Positions 1 to 8,987 of a stretch of 64,000 bases of DNA are shown one piece after another. Made by a program: the position numbers and the translations under genes. The stretch's first letter is position 1. Each line of letters opens with the position of its first letter. The stretch is from Eubacterium maltosivorans (lineage in GTDB: Bacteria; Bacillota; Clostridia; Eubacteriales; Eubacteriaceae), in the NCBI RefSeq assembly GCF_002441855.2, contig NZ_CP029487.1, positions 2,046,001 to 2,110,000 of the forward strand, written 5' to 3'. The notes under the pieces are model-generated. The model did not search any database. It worked only from the letters and a program-made list of their open reading frames with translations, and was not told the origin of the DNA.

Positions 1-1999
1 CGGTCTCTGGAAAAAAGGATTTGCCCAGGGCCTCTTTCAGTCCCTGGATATCCCAGTGGTCAGCGATGGGATCGCTGATGAAGATGTCCAGCACTGAGGC
101 GAAGATACGCTGCCCCATGGCGAGGATCTGGTCGTGTATATTCTCGCCGTCCAGAACCTGCTGGCGCTGCTTGTAGATGATCTCACGCTGCCGGTTCATC
201 ACATTGTCATATTTCAGAACGTTTTTACGGTCGTCAAAATTCTTGCTTTCCATTTTTTTCTGGGCGTTTTCAATGCCCTTTGTCAGGATTTTGCTGGTGA
301 TGGCCTCGCCCTCCTGAAGGTCGATGACCTCGCTGAGCTTTTTCATCCGCTCATCGCCGAAGATCCTCAGCAGCGGGTCCTCCAGGGATAAATAAAAGCG
401 GGCCTCTCCCGGATCACCCTGACGGCCCGAACGCCCTCTCAGCTGATTGTCGATGCGGCGGCTCTCATGTCTTTCTGTCCCGATCACATATAAGCCTCCC
501 AGCGCCTGAACCCCTTCGCCCAGGCCAATGTCTGTGCCGCGGCCGGCCATGTTGGTCGAGATGGTGACCGCGCCGGCCTGGCCGGCCTTTGAGATGATCT
601 CAGCCTCCTGCTCATGGTATTTGGCATTGAGCACGGTGTGCTCAATCCCTTCTCTCTGAAGATAGCCGCTGAGGGCCTCGGACTTTTCGATGGACACGGT
701 GCCGATGAGAACCGGCTGGCCCTTTTCATGACGCTTAAGGACGTCCCGGGTCACTGCCTCAAATTTCGCCGCCTCGGTCGCGTAAACCGCGTCCTCATGA
801 TCGGTCCGGATCATGGGCTTATTGGTGGGGATGGTGACCACGTTCAGATTGTAAATAGAGGAGAACTCGTCCTCCTCTGTTTTGGCTGTGCCGGTCATGC
901 CCGCGAGCTTATCAAACATACGGAAGTAGTTCTGAAAGGTGACGGTGGCAATGGTCTGTGTCTCGGCGTTGACCGGGACATTTTCCTTGGCCTCGATGGC
1001 CTGATGCAGCCCGTCTGAGAACCGGCGGCCCGGCATGGTGCGGCCTGTAAACGCGTCCACAATCACCACTTCCTCGCCGGCCACGATATAATCCCTGTCC
1101 CGCTGCATCAGCTTATGGGCGTAAAGCGCCTTGTTAATACAGTGAAAAAGCTCCATGTTGACAATATCGGCAAGGTTGTCCACGCTGAAGAACATCTCTG
1201 CCCGCTGGATTCCTTTCTCGGTCAGCTGGACGGCTTTCAGCTTTTCGTCCTTCTCATAATCCTCTGGCCCCAGCAGCTTGACAAAGCGGTTGGCCAGACG
1301 GTAGAGCTTGCTCTCGGGGCCGCCCGGCCCCGCGATAATAAGGGGCGTCCGGGCCTCGTCGATGAGCACGCTGTCCACCTCGTCGATGATGGCATAATGG
1401 AGGCTCCGCTGAACCTGGCTGTCGAGGCTGAGTGCCATGTTGTCCCGCAGATAGTCAAAGCCGAACTCATTGTTTGTTCCGTAGACCACATCAGCCGCAT
1501 AGGCGGCTTTCTTTTCCTCCGGCGTCTGCCCGCTGACGACAAGGCCGACCCGCAGGCCCAGAAACTCGTGGATCTTCCCCATGAGCTCCCGGTCCCGCCT
1601 GGCCAGATAATCGTTGACGGTCACCACGAAAACGCCCTTGCCCTCCAGGGCATTGAGGTAGGTGGGCAGGGCCGCCACCAGGGTTTTGCCCTCACCGGTT
1701 TTCATCTCGGCAATATTGCCCTCGTGCAGGACGAGCCCGCCGATGAGCTGAACCGGAAAAGGCTTCAGGCCGATGGCCCTGTACGCCGCCTCCCTGACCA
1801 CCGCAAAGGCCTCGGCGGTCAAATGATCCAGCGGCTCTCCGTCCTTAAGCCTTTTCCGGAACAACGCGGTCTTATCTCTGAGGGCGCTGTCGCTGAGCGC
1901 GGCCATTGCGTCCTCCAGGGCCAGGATCCTGTCCGCTGTTTTCTGAAGCCTTTTTACATCACGCCTGGATGGGTCGAAAATCTGATTTAAAGCTGCCAA
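1..1999 (-). CDS. secA: Preprotein translocase ATPase SecA (partial, C-terminal end outside window)
   Basis: This is the ATPase motor that pushes unfolded preproteins through SecYEG. About 666 N-terminal residues are present and the gene continues past base 1. Visible motifs are Walker A MKTGEGKT (about residues 99-106), the Walker B region [16 protein letters not shown] (about 203-218), [10 protein letters not shown] (about 485) and [11 protein letters not shown] (about 523), in the usual SecA order. The start is a TTG at 1999, preceded by an AGGAG site; no in-frame ATG nearby is better placed. It begins 40 bases after the stop of the upstream LRR gene, so it probably belongs to the end of the surface-protein/ECF gene series. 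That position, away from the usual raiA/prfB neighbours, leaves open that it is an accessory SecA2 copy. The visible N-terminal half reads like canonical SecA1 and cannot settle this. Confidence 0.95.
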   Translation of the reverse strand, partial: MAALNQIFDPSRRDVKRLQKTADRILALEDAMAALSDSALRDKTALFRKRLKDGEPLDHLTAEAFAVVREAAYRAIGLKPFPVQLIGGLVLHEGNIAEMKTGEGKTLVAALPTYLNALEGKGVFVVTVNDYLARRDRELMGKIHEFLGLRVGLVVSGQTPEEKKAAYAADVVYGTNNEFGFDYLRDNMALSLDSQVQRSLHYAIIDEVDSVLIDEARTPLIIAGPGGPESKLYRLANRFVKLLGPEDYEKDEKLKAVQLTEKGIQRAEMFFSVDNLADIVNMELFHCINKALYAHKLMQRDRDYIVAGEEVVIVDAFTGRTMPGRRFSDGLHQAIEAKENVPVNAETQTIATVTFQNYFRMFDKLAGMTGTAKTEEDEFSSIYNLNVVTIPTNKPMIRTDHEDAVYATEAAKFEAVTRDVLKRHEKGQPVLIGTVSIEKSEALSGYLQREGIEHTVLNAKYHEQEAEIISKAGQAGAVTISTNMAGRGTDIGLGEGVQALGGLYVIGTERHESRRIDNQLRGRSGRQGDPGEARFYLSLEDPLLRIFGDERMKKLSEVIDLQEGEAITSKILTKGIENAQKKMESKNFDDRKNVLKYDNVMNRQREIIYKQRQQVLDGENIHDQILAMGQRIFASVLDIFISDPIADHWDIQGLKEALGKSFFPET

Positions 2000-2038
2000 A
2001 ATACGTCTCCTTTGTCAATTGTGATTCTTTTTTACCGG

Positions 2039-2920
2039 TCAGTCTACATACTCGGTTTTATATTGAAATTCTTTGCAGTAGTCGTCAACTTTTGAGTTTC
2101 TTTTGCAGTGTACCACCGTGTTGCCTCTGTTAAAAAGCCAGTCGCCCATGACCTCGGGATCATGGAGCAGCACCACCTTTTTCAGCCGTGGGCAGCCGTG
2201 AAAGGCCCACTTCTCAATGCGCCTGACGCTTTCGGGAATATGGATGCTCTCAAGAAACTTGCACTTTAAAAACGCGCTGTCCCCGATGGTCACCAGCCCC
2301 TCTGGCAGGGTCAGGGATTGAAAGCAGCAGCCGACAAAGGCTTCCCGGCCGATGATTTTCAGCTCTGGCGGCAGGGTGACCTGCTGCAGCTGCTTGCAGC
2401 CATAAAAGGTGCGGAAGGCGATCATCTCGATCTGCCTGGGAATGACCACCGTCTGGAGGCTGTCGCAGTCGATAAAAGCGTTCTCGCCAATTTCCTCAAG
2501 GGCTTCTGGCAGCTCAATGATCTTGAGCGCCCGGCACAGCTTAAAGGTTCTTGGCCGGATTACCCGCAGCTTTTTGGGAAGATTGATCTCACGCAGCTTG
2601 CGGCACTCCATAAAGGCTGCCTCGCCGATTTCCCGCACACTGCCCGGCATCTTGACCGCCACCAGCTGTGTGCAGCCCCGGAATGCGTTTTCTCCGATGG
2701 ACATCACCGAGGGCGCAAGCTCCAGCCGGTGGATTTTTGTGATATTCATGCAGGCCTTTGACCCGATGGTGCGGTACTCACCGCCAATGACCAGATGCCT
2801 GACCTTATTCTGCCTGGCAATGGCCGTTGTGTAGACGCCCCGGTTTTGGCTGTTCGGTTCAGGGGGCCGTCGGTGATTTGTGTACTCCCTCTGATTGGTG
2901 CTTTTGATGTTTTCTGCCAT
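2039..2920 (-). CDS. BspA-type leucine-rich-repeat protein (293 aa)
   Basis: About ten repeats of a 23-residue unit with the pattern L-x-x-I-G-x-x-A-F-x-x-C-x-x-L-x-x-I-x-L-P cover most of the protein. This is the BspA/Treponema pallidum LRR class (LRR_5). Start chosen at the ATG at 2920 because GAGGAAGG precedes it; a longer reading to 3013 lacks such a site. No signal peptide, lipobox or membrane segment is visible: the N-terminus is MAENIKSTNQREY and is hydrophilic. It ends in a short basic tail and resembles the LRR protein at 29116-29952 in length and C-terminal sequence (WLFNRGNTVVHC against WIFNRNDVTVHC). Family members often mediate binding at the cell surface, but this one appears cytosolic or non-classically exported. 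It sits between an ECF S component and secA. Confidence 0.85.
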   Translation of the reverse strand: MAENIKSTNQREYTNHRRPPEPNSQNRGVYTTAIARQNKVRHLVIGGEYRTIGSKACMNITKIHRLELAPSVMSIGENAFRGCTQLVAVKMPGSVREIGEAAFMECRKLREINLPKKLRVIRPRTFKLCRALKIIELPEALEEIGENAFIDCDSLQTVVIPRQIEMIAFRTFYGCKQLQQVTLPPELKIIGREAFVGCCFQSLTLPEGLVTIGDSAFLKCKFLESIHIPESVRRIEKWAFHGCPRLKKVVLLHDPEVMGDWLFNRGNTVVHCKRNSKVDDYCKEFQYKTEYVD

Positions 2921-3025
2921 TTCATTTCCTTCCTCTGTGTAATGTATATTTTTTATGCCGCCGCGCTGTCTCCAACACCGTACAGCGGCCATGAAAGCGC
3001 CTGACACAGGCATGGGGATATTTTT

Positions 3026-3913
3026 TTAAGATTTACCGGCTGATCCGTTCTCGATCAGGCCGTATTTTACCTTGATCCGTTCCAGCTTTTCAATCAATGG
3101 CCTGGCGCCAAAAAACAGGAAAATGACCGTTGAGCAGGCGTAAATCAGATTAAAGGGCGCACCTGAAAAATATAAGGGCAGCGCCGACCACCAGGTCACC
3201 TCACTCTGGTACATAAGCACACTGGCCGTATCCATTAAAAAGCCGTAGATAAAGAAAGTGGACAGAAACCCAAAGAGGCAGAGGGGCCCCTTTTTCATCG
3301 TTAATCTTCCTTTTTTAAACAAAAGCCCTGCCAGAAACCCGATGATGCCCGTGGCAAACATCTGCCAGGGCGTCCAGGGGCCCTGTGTCAGAAAAAAATT
3401 GGAGGCAAACATGGACACTGCCCCCACCAAAAATCCGGATTCGGCGCCAAAACATACCCCTGCCACAATAACGACGGCGATGACAGGCTTAAACTGCGGC
3501 AGCATAAAAAACGCCGCGCGCCCCGCCACCGCAATGGCCGCTAAAAGTGCCAATATGACCAGCTCCCGGGCCTGGGGCCTCCGGCCCTCAAATACCATCA
3601 CAAAGGGCACCATGGAATAAACCATGATCATCATACTGATAAAGAAATACTTTCGGTCCCCGATGCGGATACCGATAAAAATCGTGAGGGGAATGAGCAC
3701 AAAGATCATCAGCAGCGCCGCCCATGTCCGTTTTGACAGCTTCCTGCTCTCTGGCTTTTCCACCAGGCTGCCATCGGCTGGCGGCACCCAGAGCTCGCGG
3801 TCACTCCGGACTGGGGCCGCATCCTCTCTTTTTTTTACCTCATACTTTTCTTTTGGCTTGCCGCCTTCCAGAAAATCATCCAGAAACCGGTCTAAAGATT
3901 CATTTGGCAGCAT
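3026..3913 (-). CDS. ECF transporter S component (copy 1, 295 aa)
   Basis: Membrane protein with a charged cytosolic N-terminal extension of about 65 residues, then roughly six hydrophobic helices, matching the six-helix core of ECF substrate-binding (S) subunits. It is a clear paralogue of the protein at 10115-11056. The shared stretches are FVMxFEGRRPxARE, QGPWTPWQMF and EKLERxKxKxGL. Its ATG at 3913 lies inside the end of the fused ATPase gene (22-base overlap), so the two are translationally coupled. S components give ECF transporters their substrate specificity. The substrate cannot be read from sequence; a corrinoid or corrinoid precursor is inferred from the cobalamin riboswitch and the transcobalamin-like proteins in the same gene series. 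Confidence 0.8.
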   Translation of the reverse strand: MLPNESLDRFLDDFLEGGKPKEKYEVKKREDAAPVRSDRELWVPPADGSLVEKPESRKLSKRTWAALLMIFVLIPLTIFIGIRIGDRKYFFISMMIMVYSMVPFVMVFEGRRPQARELVILALLAAIAVAGRAAFFMLPQFKPVIAVVIVAGVCFGAESGFLVGAVSMFASNFFLTQGPWTPWQMFATGIIGFLAGLLFKKGRLTMKKGPLCLFGFLSTFFIYGFLMDTASVLMYQSEVTWWSALPLYFSGAPFNLIYACSTVIFLFFGARPLIEKLERIKVKYGLIENGSAGKS

Positions 3914-5586
3914 GTGATCACATCCTTCACGGTAATGGCATTGTCAAACAAATGCCGGGACAAGCGGTTGGCCGAGGTCGTATAAAAGCTGTTTCCCGAA
4001 AAAAAGGCTCTCGGGGTGTTGGCGGTCACAATACTGCCCTCAAAGAACAGGCCGCAGGTGTCGGCGTATTGGGCGCAGAATTCCACATCGTGGGAAACCA
4101 TCACGATGGTCACCCCATGCTCCTGGAGGCGCTTGAGAATTTCGGCCAGCTCCCGCTTAAAGTGGTTGTCCAGCCCCTTTGTCGGCTCATCCATCAAAAG
4201 AATACGCGGTTTTAACAGCATAATTTTCGCAAGGGCCAGTCTTTGCTGCTCACCGCCAGAGAGATCATAAGGATGCTGCTGCATAAGATGTCCGATGTGC
4301 ATCAGTTCCGCCATTCCCTCAACCGCTGTGCGTTTGTTCATGTCGCTGTCAAATTCGGAGCGCCTGCGCTCATTGGTACCGCCAATGGCCTCAAACAGGT
4401 CCAGCTCCACTGTCTTTTTGACAAAAAGGCTCTGGGGATTCTGGGGCAGAACGCCCAGGAAGCCATGAAACAGCTCCTTATCCGAATATTTTCGAACTTC
4501 CCTCCCTTCAAGCTTTACCTTTCCCCGGTATGGCCGGTTAATACCTGAAATCAAGGACAGGGTGGTGGTTTTGCCGGTGCCGTTGCCGCCTACCAGGGCA
4601 TACAGCTGGCCCCGCTTGATCTCCAGTGACAGGTCGCATACCACATCGGGAAGATTTTTATCATACCGGAACCAGACATCTCTCAGCTCGACAACGGTCT
4701 CAGCTTCTTTAAAATGGTCTGCCTCAATGGGAATACTCTTTTTCTCGACAGGCTTTCCCTCAAACAGCTCCGACAGCCACTGCCTTCCCTCCCGCACAGT
4801 CAGCGGGCAGGGCATTTCATTATCGATTCCATCATAAATCTGCATGGGCGCAGGCATGGACAAAAACATATCATGCCCCATACCCCGCAGTTCTTTTCCG
4901 ATTTCCCGCGGAAGCCCCTGAGCGATAACCGAACCCTGGTCCATGACAATGACCTTATCCGCGGCTGGAAAAATATCCTCAAGCCGGTGCTCTGTCATGA
5001 TAATAGTAGTGCCCAGGTCACGGTTAATCTTTTTGACAGTTTCCAAAAAATCAGAAGCCGCAATGGGGTCAAGCTGCGAGGTCGGCTCGTCCAGAATCAG
5101 CAGCGACGGGTGCATGGCCATGATGGCCGCCAGATTCAGGAGCTGCTTCTGCCCGCCGGACAGCTCGTTCACATTCCGCCGGAACCATGCCTGAATCCCA
5201 AAATAAGAGGCCATTTCCGCCACTCTCAAGCGAATAGTCGGCGTGTCATAGCCCAGGCTCTCAAGCCCAAAGGCCAGCTCATGCCACACCTTATCCGTCA
5301 CAATCTGATTGTCTGGATTTTGCAGCACAAAGCCAATTTCCGAGCTCTGTGTCCGGATATCCACCTCAGAAAGCGCGCGCCCTTTAAAAAGAATCTCCCC
5401 TGTCCGTGTTCCGTGGGGCGTGAGCACTGTTTTAAAATGCCGCAGCAGCGTACTTTTGCCACAGCCGCTCTTGCCGCACAAAACGACAAAATCCCCGTCA
5501 TTTATCTCCAAATTGATGCTGCAAAGCGCCGGATTCTCCATCTCCGGATAGGTGAACATCAAATCCCTTATTTCTACTTCTGCCAT
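3892..5586 (-). CDS. ECF transporter energizing ATPase, two fused nucleotide-binding domains (564 aa)
   Basis: Two complete ABC ATPase domains are fused in one chain. The first has Walker A GKSGCGKST (about 38-46), LSGGQKQ (about 141) and LLILDEPTSQLD. The second has GGNGTGKTT (about 333), LSGGEQQR (about 445) and ILLMDEPTKGLD. Both have the H-loop (MTEH and VSHD). The fused arrangement corresponds to the EcfA-EcfA' pair that powers ECF vitamin transporters. It is encoded between the BspA LRR gene (5621) and S component copy 1, which it overlaps by 22 bases, with EcfT further upstream in the transcript. The ATG at 5586 has only a weak ribosome site; translation may depend partly on coupling to upstream genes. 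Confidence 0.9.
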   Translation of the reverse strand: MAEVEIRDLMFTYPEMENPALCSINLEINDGDFVVLCGKSGCGKSTLLRHFKTVLTPHGTRTGEILFKGRALSEVDIRTQSSEIGFVLQNPDNQIVTDKVWHELAFGLESLGYDTPTIRLRVAEMASYFGIQAWFRRNVNELSGGQKQLLNLAAIMAMHPSLLILDEPTSQLDPIAASDFLETVKKINRDLGTTIIMTEHRLEDIFPAADKVIVMDQGSVIAQGLPREIGKELRGMGHDMFLSMPAPMQIYDGIDNEMPCPLTVREGRQWLSELFEGKPVEKKSIPIEADHFKEAETVVELRDVWFRYDKNLPDVVCDLSLEIKRGQLYALVGGNGTGKTTTLSLISGINRPYRGKVKLEGREVRKYSDKELFHGFLGVLPQNPQSLFVKKTVELDLFEAIGGTNERRRSEFDSDMNKRTAVEGMAELMHIGHLMQQHPYDLSGGEQQRLALAKIMLLKPRILLMDEPTKGLDNHFKRELAEILKRLQEHGVTIVMVSHDVEFCAQYADTCGLFFEGSIVTANTPRAFFSGNSFYTTSANRLSRHLFDNAITVKDVITCCQMNL

Positions 5587-5620
5587 ATCTTTTTAAGCAG
5601 CTCTGCTGCTCAAGCCTCCT

Positions 5621-7708
5621 TTATTTTTTGTACAGTGCTGATACCTTGGTCTTTAGCCCCGCTTCACGGGCCATTTTCAGAGTGACGGAATTTTCCGGGC
5701 ACTCCAGAACCGTCCGCGACGCAAAGCTCTGAGGCGAAAAATACGTGACGCCGGCACCAGCCTTTACATACTTAATCTTCTTACAGTTTGTAAAAGCATT
5801 TTTTTCAATAATTGACACACATTGCGGCAGACAGAACGAAGCCAGCGCCTGGCAGCCGTAAAAGGCATATTCGTTGATTCTCAAAAGCCCGCCGGGCCAG
5901 TTGACCTGCTCCAACCGCTCACAATTCTGAAAGCACCCCTGGTCAATGAGTCTGATAGTTTTCGGCAGGTCCACTGCCTTTAAGCGCCTGCAGTCCCGGA
6001 AAGCCCGGGCCGGCAGAACAGTGAGCCCCTCTGGCAGCCGGATTCTTTCCAAGCTCCGGCAGTTCGCAAAGCAGCTGTGCTCCAGATGCCTCAGGCTGTC
6101 CGGAAGCACCACCTCCTCCAGCGCGTCACAGTTAAAAAATGCACCGGCGCCAATTCTTTCTGTCCCCTCCGGGATAATGATTTTACGAAGCTGGGTCTGA
6201 TTGGCATACTGAAAGCTTTCAACCTGCTTTCCGATATGCCGCACCGATGGCTCCACCAGCGCGCCGGGCGGGGGAACGCTGACCACCTGACGGTGGTGCG
6301 TGAGCCTTAAGGCTTTCCAGGCTCCGGCATCGGATACCGTGTAGCCCATGCTTTTGAAAAAAGCGATCATTCCCTCCTCCTCTGGCCGACAAAGCAGCGT
6401 GACCGCCTGCATAAGAAAGGGCCTGAGCGCCATGCCGCGGTGCAGATAAAGCGCCTTGACGGCACTGCCTGCAAAAACCTGATTGTCCAGCTCAGCCTTT
6501 CCAAGAAAATCGACACGTCTCAGGCGCTTTGTGTCCCGAAAGCTGAAGCGCTCAATACACGCCACATTTTCTGGAATAATCAATTCTTCCACAGGGCATC
6601 CCTTAAAAGCGCCCTCACTCACGGTTTTCAGACTTTTGGGAAAAGTAACCTCCCCCAGGCTCTTACAATCTGCAAAGGCTTTTTGCCCAATGCACTCCAC
6701 GCCCTCGCCGATGAGTACTTTTCTGATTTTTTCACGGCCGCAATAGGCTCTTGGCGGTATCTCCCGGATGCCAAAGACCAGCAGAAATGTATCCTTGGGG
6801 TAAGTCTCGAATTCGAGTACTGCTGTTTCAGGGCAATGGTACAGATAGAGCGCGAAGCCGTCCTGTTTTCGGCATAATTTAAATCCCCGGGCTTCCATCA
6901 GAAGCCGGGAATCCTGATTCCAACGACAAACAACCCGTGCGTTTGAAGGGAAAGCGGCCCGTCCGAATGCAGGGACCCCGCCTTGAAATATTATTTTTGT
7001 TAAATGCGCGCAGCCCGCAAAGGCGTAGCTGCCGATGGCCAAAAGGGATTTTGGCAAAACCAGACGGCGCAGCCTGCCGCAGTGCAGAAAGGCTCCGTCC
7101 CGGATCTGCTCAAGCCCCTCCGGCAGAAACAGCTCTCTAAGCCCGGCGCCGTCAAAGCAGTGGCTCTTCAGGCACTTCACCGTGCCTTTAAAACTCAGCT
7201 TTTCCAATCTCTCGCAGCGGTAAAAGGCGTAGACCCCGACAGCTTCAATTTTCCCGCCAAATTCAATGGCTGCCAGAGACCGGCAGTTCCAGAACGCGCC
7301 ATCCTCAACGCACCGTACAGATCTGAGACCTGTCACAGTTCTGAGCTTAAGGCAATTTTTAAACAGCTCCTTTGAAATAATCCTGAGTCCAGAGGGAAGC
7401 CGTACATATTCCAACGACTTACAGCCGCAAAAGGCTTCATCTCCAATGGACTCCACCCCATCGGGCAGCATAATCTCCTCAAGTCCCTCACAACCCCAGA
7501 AGGCCCGCTCATCAATATGTAAAAGCGTTTTGGGCAGGACAATCCTTGTAATATTTTTCATGTCTTTAAAGGCCGATACCTCAATATCCGTAAAGCCGTT
7601 TGGAATAACGACCTCACCACTCAAATGGTTGTTGAGCACATAGCTTCTCTGCAAAACAGCCCGGGGCGAGCTCCGCCCAAAACCAATCTCCACTGTCTGC
7701 CGGATCAA
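5621..7708 (-). CDS. BspA-type leucine-rich-repeat protein, large (695 aa)
   Basis: Two blocks of BspA/LRR_5 repeats (about residues 30-260 and 485-660) flank a less regular middle that still contains repeat units around 300-400. Typical units read IGDEAFCGCKSLEYVRLP. No signal peptide is visible: the start MIRQTVEIGFGRSS is hydrophilic. The start codon is a TTG at 7708 that overlaps the TGA of ecfT by four bases (TTGA), with a GGAG site about 13 bases upstream. This is firm evidence that the LRR protein is made together with the ECF transporter. The role is unknown. A protein-protein scaffold for the transporter or for the surface proteins is possible but is inference. Confidence 0.85.
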   Translation of the reverse strand: MIRQTVEIGFGRSSPRAVLQRSYVLNNHLSGEVVIPNGFTDIEVSAFKDMKNITRIVLPKTLLHIDERAFWGCEGLEEIMLPDGVESIGDEAFCGCKSLEYVRLPSGLRIISKELFKNCLKLRTVTGLRSVRCVEDGAFWNCRSLAAIEFGGKIEAVGVYAFYRCERLEKLSFKGTVKCLKSHCFDGAGLRELFLPEGLEQIRDGAFLHCGRLRRLVLPKSLLAIGSYAFAGCAHLTKIIFQGGVPAFGRAAFPSNARVVCRWNQDSRLLMEARGFKLCRKQDGFALYLYHCPETAVLEFETYPKDTFLLVFGIREIPPRAYCGREKIRKVLIGEGVECIGQKAFADCKSLGEVTFPKSLKTVSEGAFKGCPVEELIIPENVACIERFSFRDTKRLRRVDFLGKAELDNQVFAGSAVKALYLHRGMALRPFLMQAVTLLCRPEEEGMIAFFKSMGYTVSDAGAWKALRLTHHRQVVSVPPPGALVEPSVRHIGKQVESFQYANQTQLRKIIIPEGTERIGAGAFFNCDALEEVVLPDSLRHLEHSCFANCRSLERIRLPEGLTVLPARAFRDCRRLKAVDLPKTIRLIDQGCFQNCERLEQVNWPGGLLRINEYAFYGCQALASFCLPQCVSIIEKNAFTNCKKIKYVKAGAGVTYFSPQSFASRTVLECPENSVTLKMAREAGLKTKVSALYKK

Positions 7709-8643
7709 ATAACCTCAACTCCTTCGTGCCGCGCCTCTGCTTCAGGAATGCGTCTCTTAAGCCACCACCACTTGAACTCAGCCACACCGTCGATAATGAC
7801 CGGCATCATACAAAAGATAAAATAAAACAGATAGGTGAAAAAGCTGCCCAGTGACAATGGCTGAAGCCCGGACATCTTAATCTGCGGGTTATACTGCGCA
7901 AAGGCAAAGCCGTGATACACCCCGGCAATCACACAGGCCAGGACGGCCAGCATAACGACAGAAGCCACTGCGTCGCGGCGGTCAAAGCGGTAAATGGAGA
8001 AAGCAGTTCTGCCCTTAAGCCCATATCCCCGCGCCTTCATGCTGTCTGCTGTCTCGATGGCGTTTTCCAGCGCCCAGGTAATCATGATTGACAAAATGGT
8101 CACCCCGTGCCGGGCCCGCTCAAAGATACTCCCATTGCTCAGGTCCCGCCCGATACATTTCTGTCCGTTGCTGATCACCTTGATCTCCGCGATAAACTTT
8201 GGCACAAAGCGCAGTACCATCGAAAGGATCAGGGACAGGGCGGGAATGATGCGCCCGAATAAAAAGATAAACTTATCCGAGGTCATCACCTTGCTGTAGC
8301 AGGAAAACCAGATGAAAACCGTAATCAGCGTTATGCCCATGAATATCCCATAGACAATGGATTCCATCGTGATGGGGTTGCCGTTGTTAAGATAGAAAAG
8401 AATCGTAACGCCATAGTGGTTAAACAGGGGGTTGATCAGCATCACGATGATGATCACCGGCAGGCAGAGCAAGGCGGATTTCAGCGCTTTAAGCCATCCC
8501 TTCAGGATGCCTGAATAGACAAAGGCCGCAAAGAGCGATACCAGTAAAAACACTGGGTGAAGGATAAACATGCTAAAAAGAAGCACCGCGACAAAATAAC
8601 CGAAATTAATGACCGGATGATAACCGGAAAAAGAATCTTCCAT
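7705..8643 (-). CDS. ecfT: ECF transporter transmembrane coupling protein EcfT (312 aa)
   Basis: CbiQ/EcfT family: hydrophobic N-terminal helices, a cytosolic helical region, then further hydrophobic helices near the C-terminus. The signature ADSMKARGYG around residue 210 is the Ala-Arg-Gly coupling motif that contacts the ATPases, and FERARHG about 35 residues earlier occupies the place of the first such motif. EcfT holds the S component and transmits ATP-driven motion. Start at the ATG at 8643 with a GGGGAG site 7 bases upstream. Downstream neighbours are the overlapping LRR gene and then EcfAA'. A long structured leader precedes it (8644-8987). With two S components encoded in the same series, this T unit probably serves both. 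Confidence 0.9.
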   Translation of the reverse strand: MEDSFSGYHPVINFGYFVAVLLFSMFILHPVFLLVSLFAAFVYSGILKGWLKALKSALLCLPVIIIVMLINPLFNHYGVTILFYLNNGNPITMESIVYGIFMGITLITVFIWFSCYSKVMTSDKFIFLFGRIIPALSLILSMVLRFVPKFIAEIKVISNGQKCIGRDLSNGSIFERARHGVTILSIMITWALENAIETADSMKARGYGLKGRTAFSIYRFDRRDAVASVVMLAVLACVIAGVYHGFAFAQYNPQIKMSGLQPLSLGSFFTYLFYFIFCMMPVIIDGVAEFKWWWLKRRIPEAEARHEGVEVI

Positions 8644-8987
8644 ATCGATCTCCCCTCGATTGTTATAAGATAATCCTTGGCGGAAGCGGAGGTGGCTCGC
8701 TCCCGCCGCCTGTCATCACATCCTTTGTTCTTATTTGTGTAATAATTAAGAACGATGGTTTCTGAATGAAGCGGTGCAGGCGCGCGCCCGAATGCTGCCC
8801 GTACGATTTCACCGCTTCACCCAACATAGAAAAGATAGGGATGACAAGACACTTAAAAGAGCCGTTGTATGCGAAAGCTCCTCTAAGCGCCTTTTTAAAA
8901 GCTTGCAAAGAAGCCCTTAAAAAAGCGCTCAGCTAAAAGCTGGCGACAGAGGGGCGGCCTGTCCCCTCCGTCACCTGTTTTATGGTT
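8644..8987 (-). promoter_or_regulatory. Structured leader between the DUF4430 lipoprotein gene and ecfT
   Basis: No convincing gene lies in this stretch. Read in the direction of transcription it contains a GC-rich hairpin with 10-bp arms (8945-8972) right after the lipoprotein stop. A small CAGCT/AGCTG hairpin followed by a T run comes next, near 8921-8941, and together these probably form a partial terminator. Further on there is a 10-bp stem with arms at 8767-8776 and 8810-8819 enclosing a very GC-rich 33-base loop. A second perfect-pairing 10-bp stem (arms 8679-8688 and 8698-8707) lies about 35 bases before the ecfT start. I recognise no riboswitch class: the cobalamin box seen at 28.6 kb is absent. 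An 81-codon ORF can be drawn at 8663-8908, but its proline-rich end comes from the hairpin. Confidence 0.45.

Noticed and set aside
1115-1990. 291-codon plus-strand ORF
   Set aside because: Antisense to secA, which shows all family motifs; GC-rich coding creates the open shadow frame.
4714-5685. 323-codon plus-strand ORF
   Set aside because: Antisense to the two-domain ABC ATPase gene; no ribosome site or recognisable domain.
8663-8908. 81-codon minus-strand ORF between the lipoprotein and ecfT genes
   Set aside because: Its proline/glycine-rich end is produced by a GC-rich hairpin, it has no ribosome site, and the region looks like structured leader RNA.
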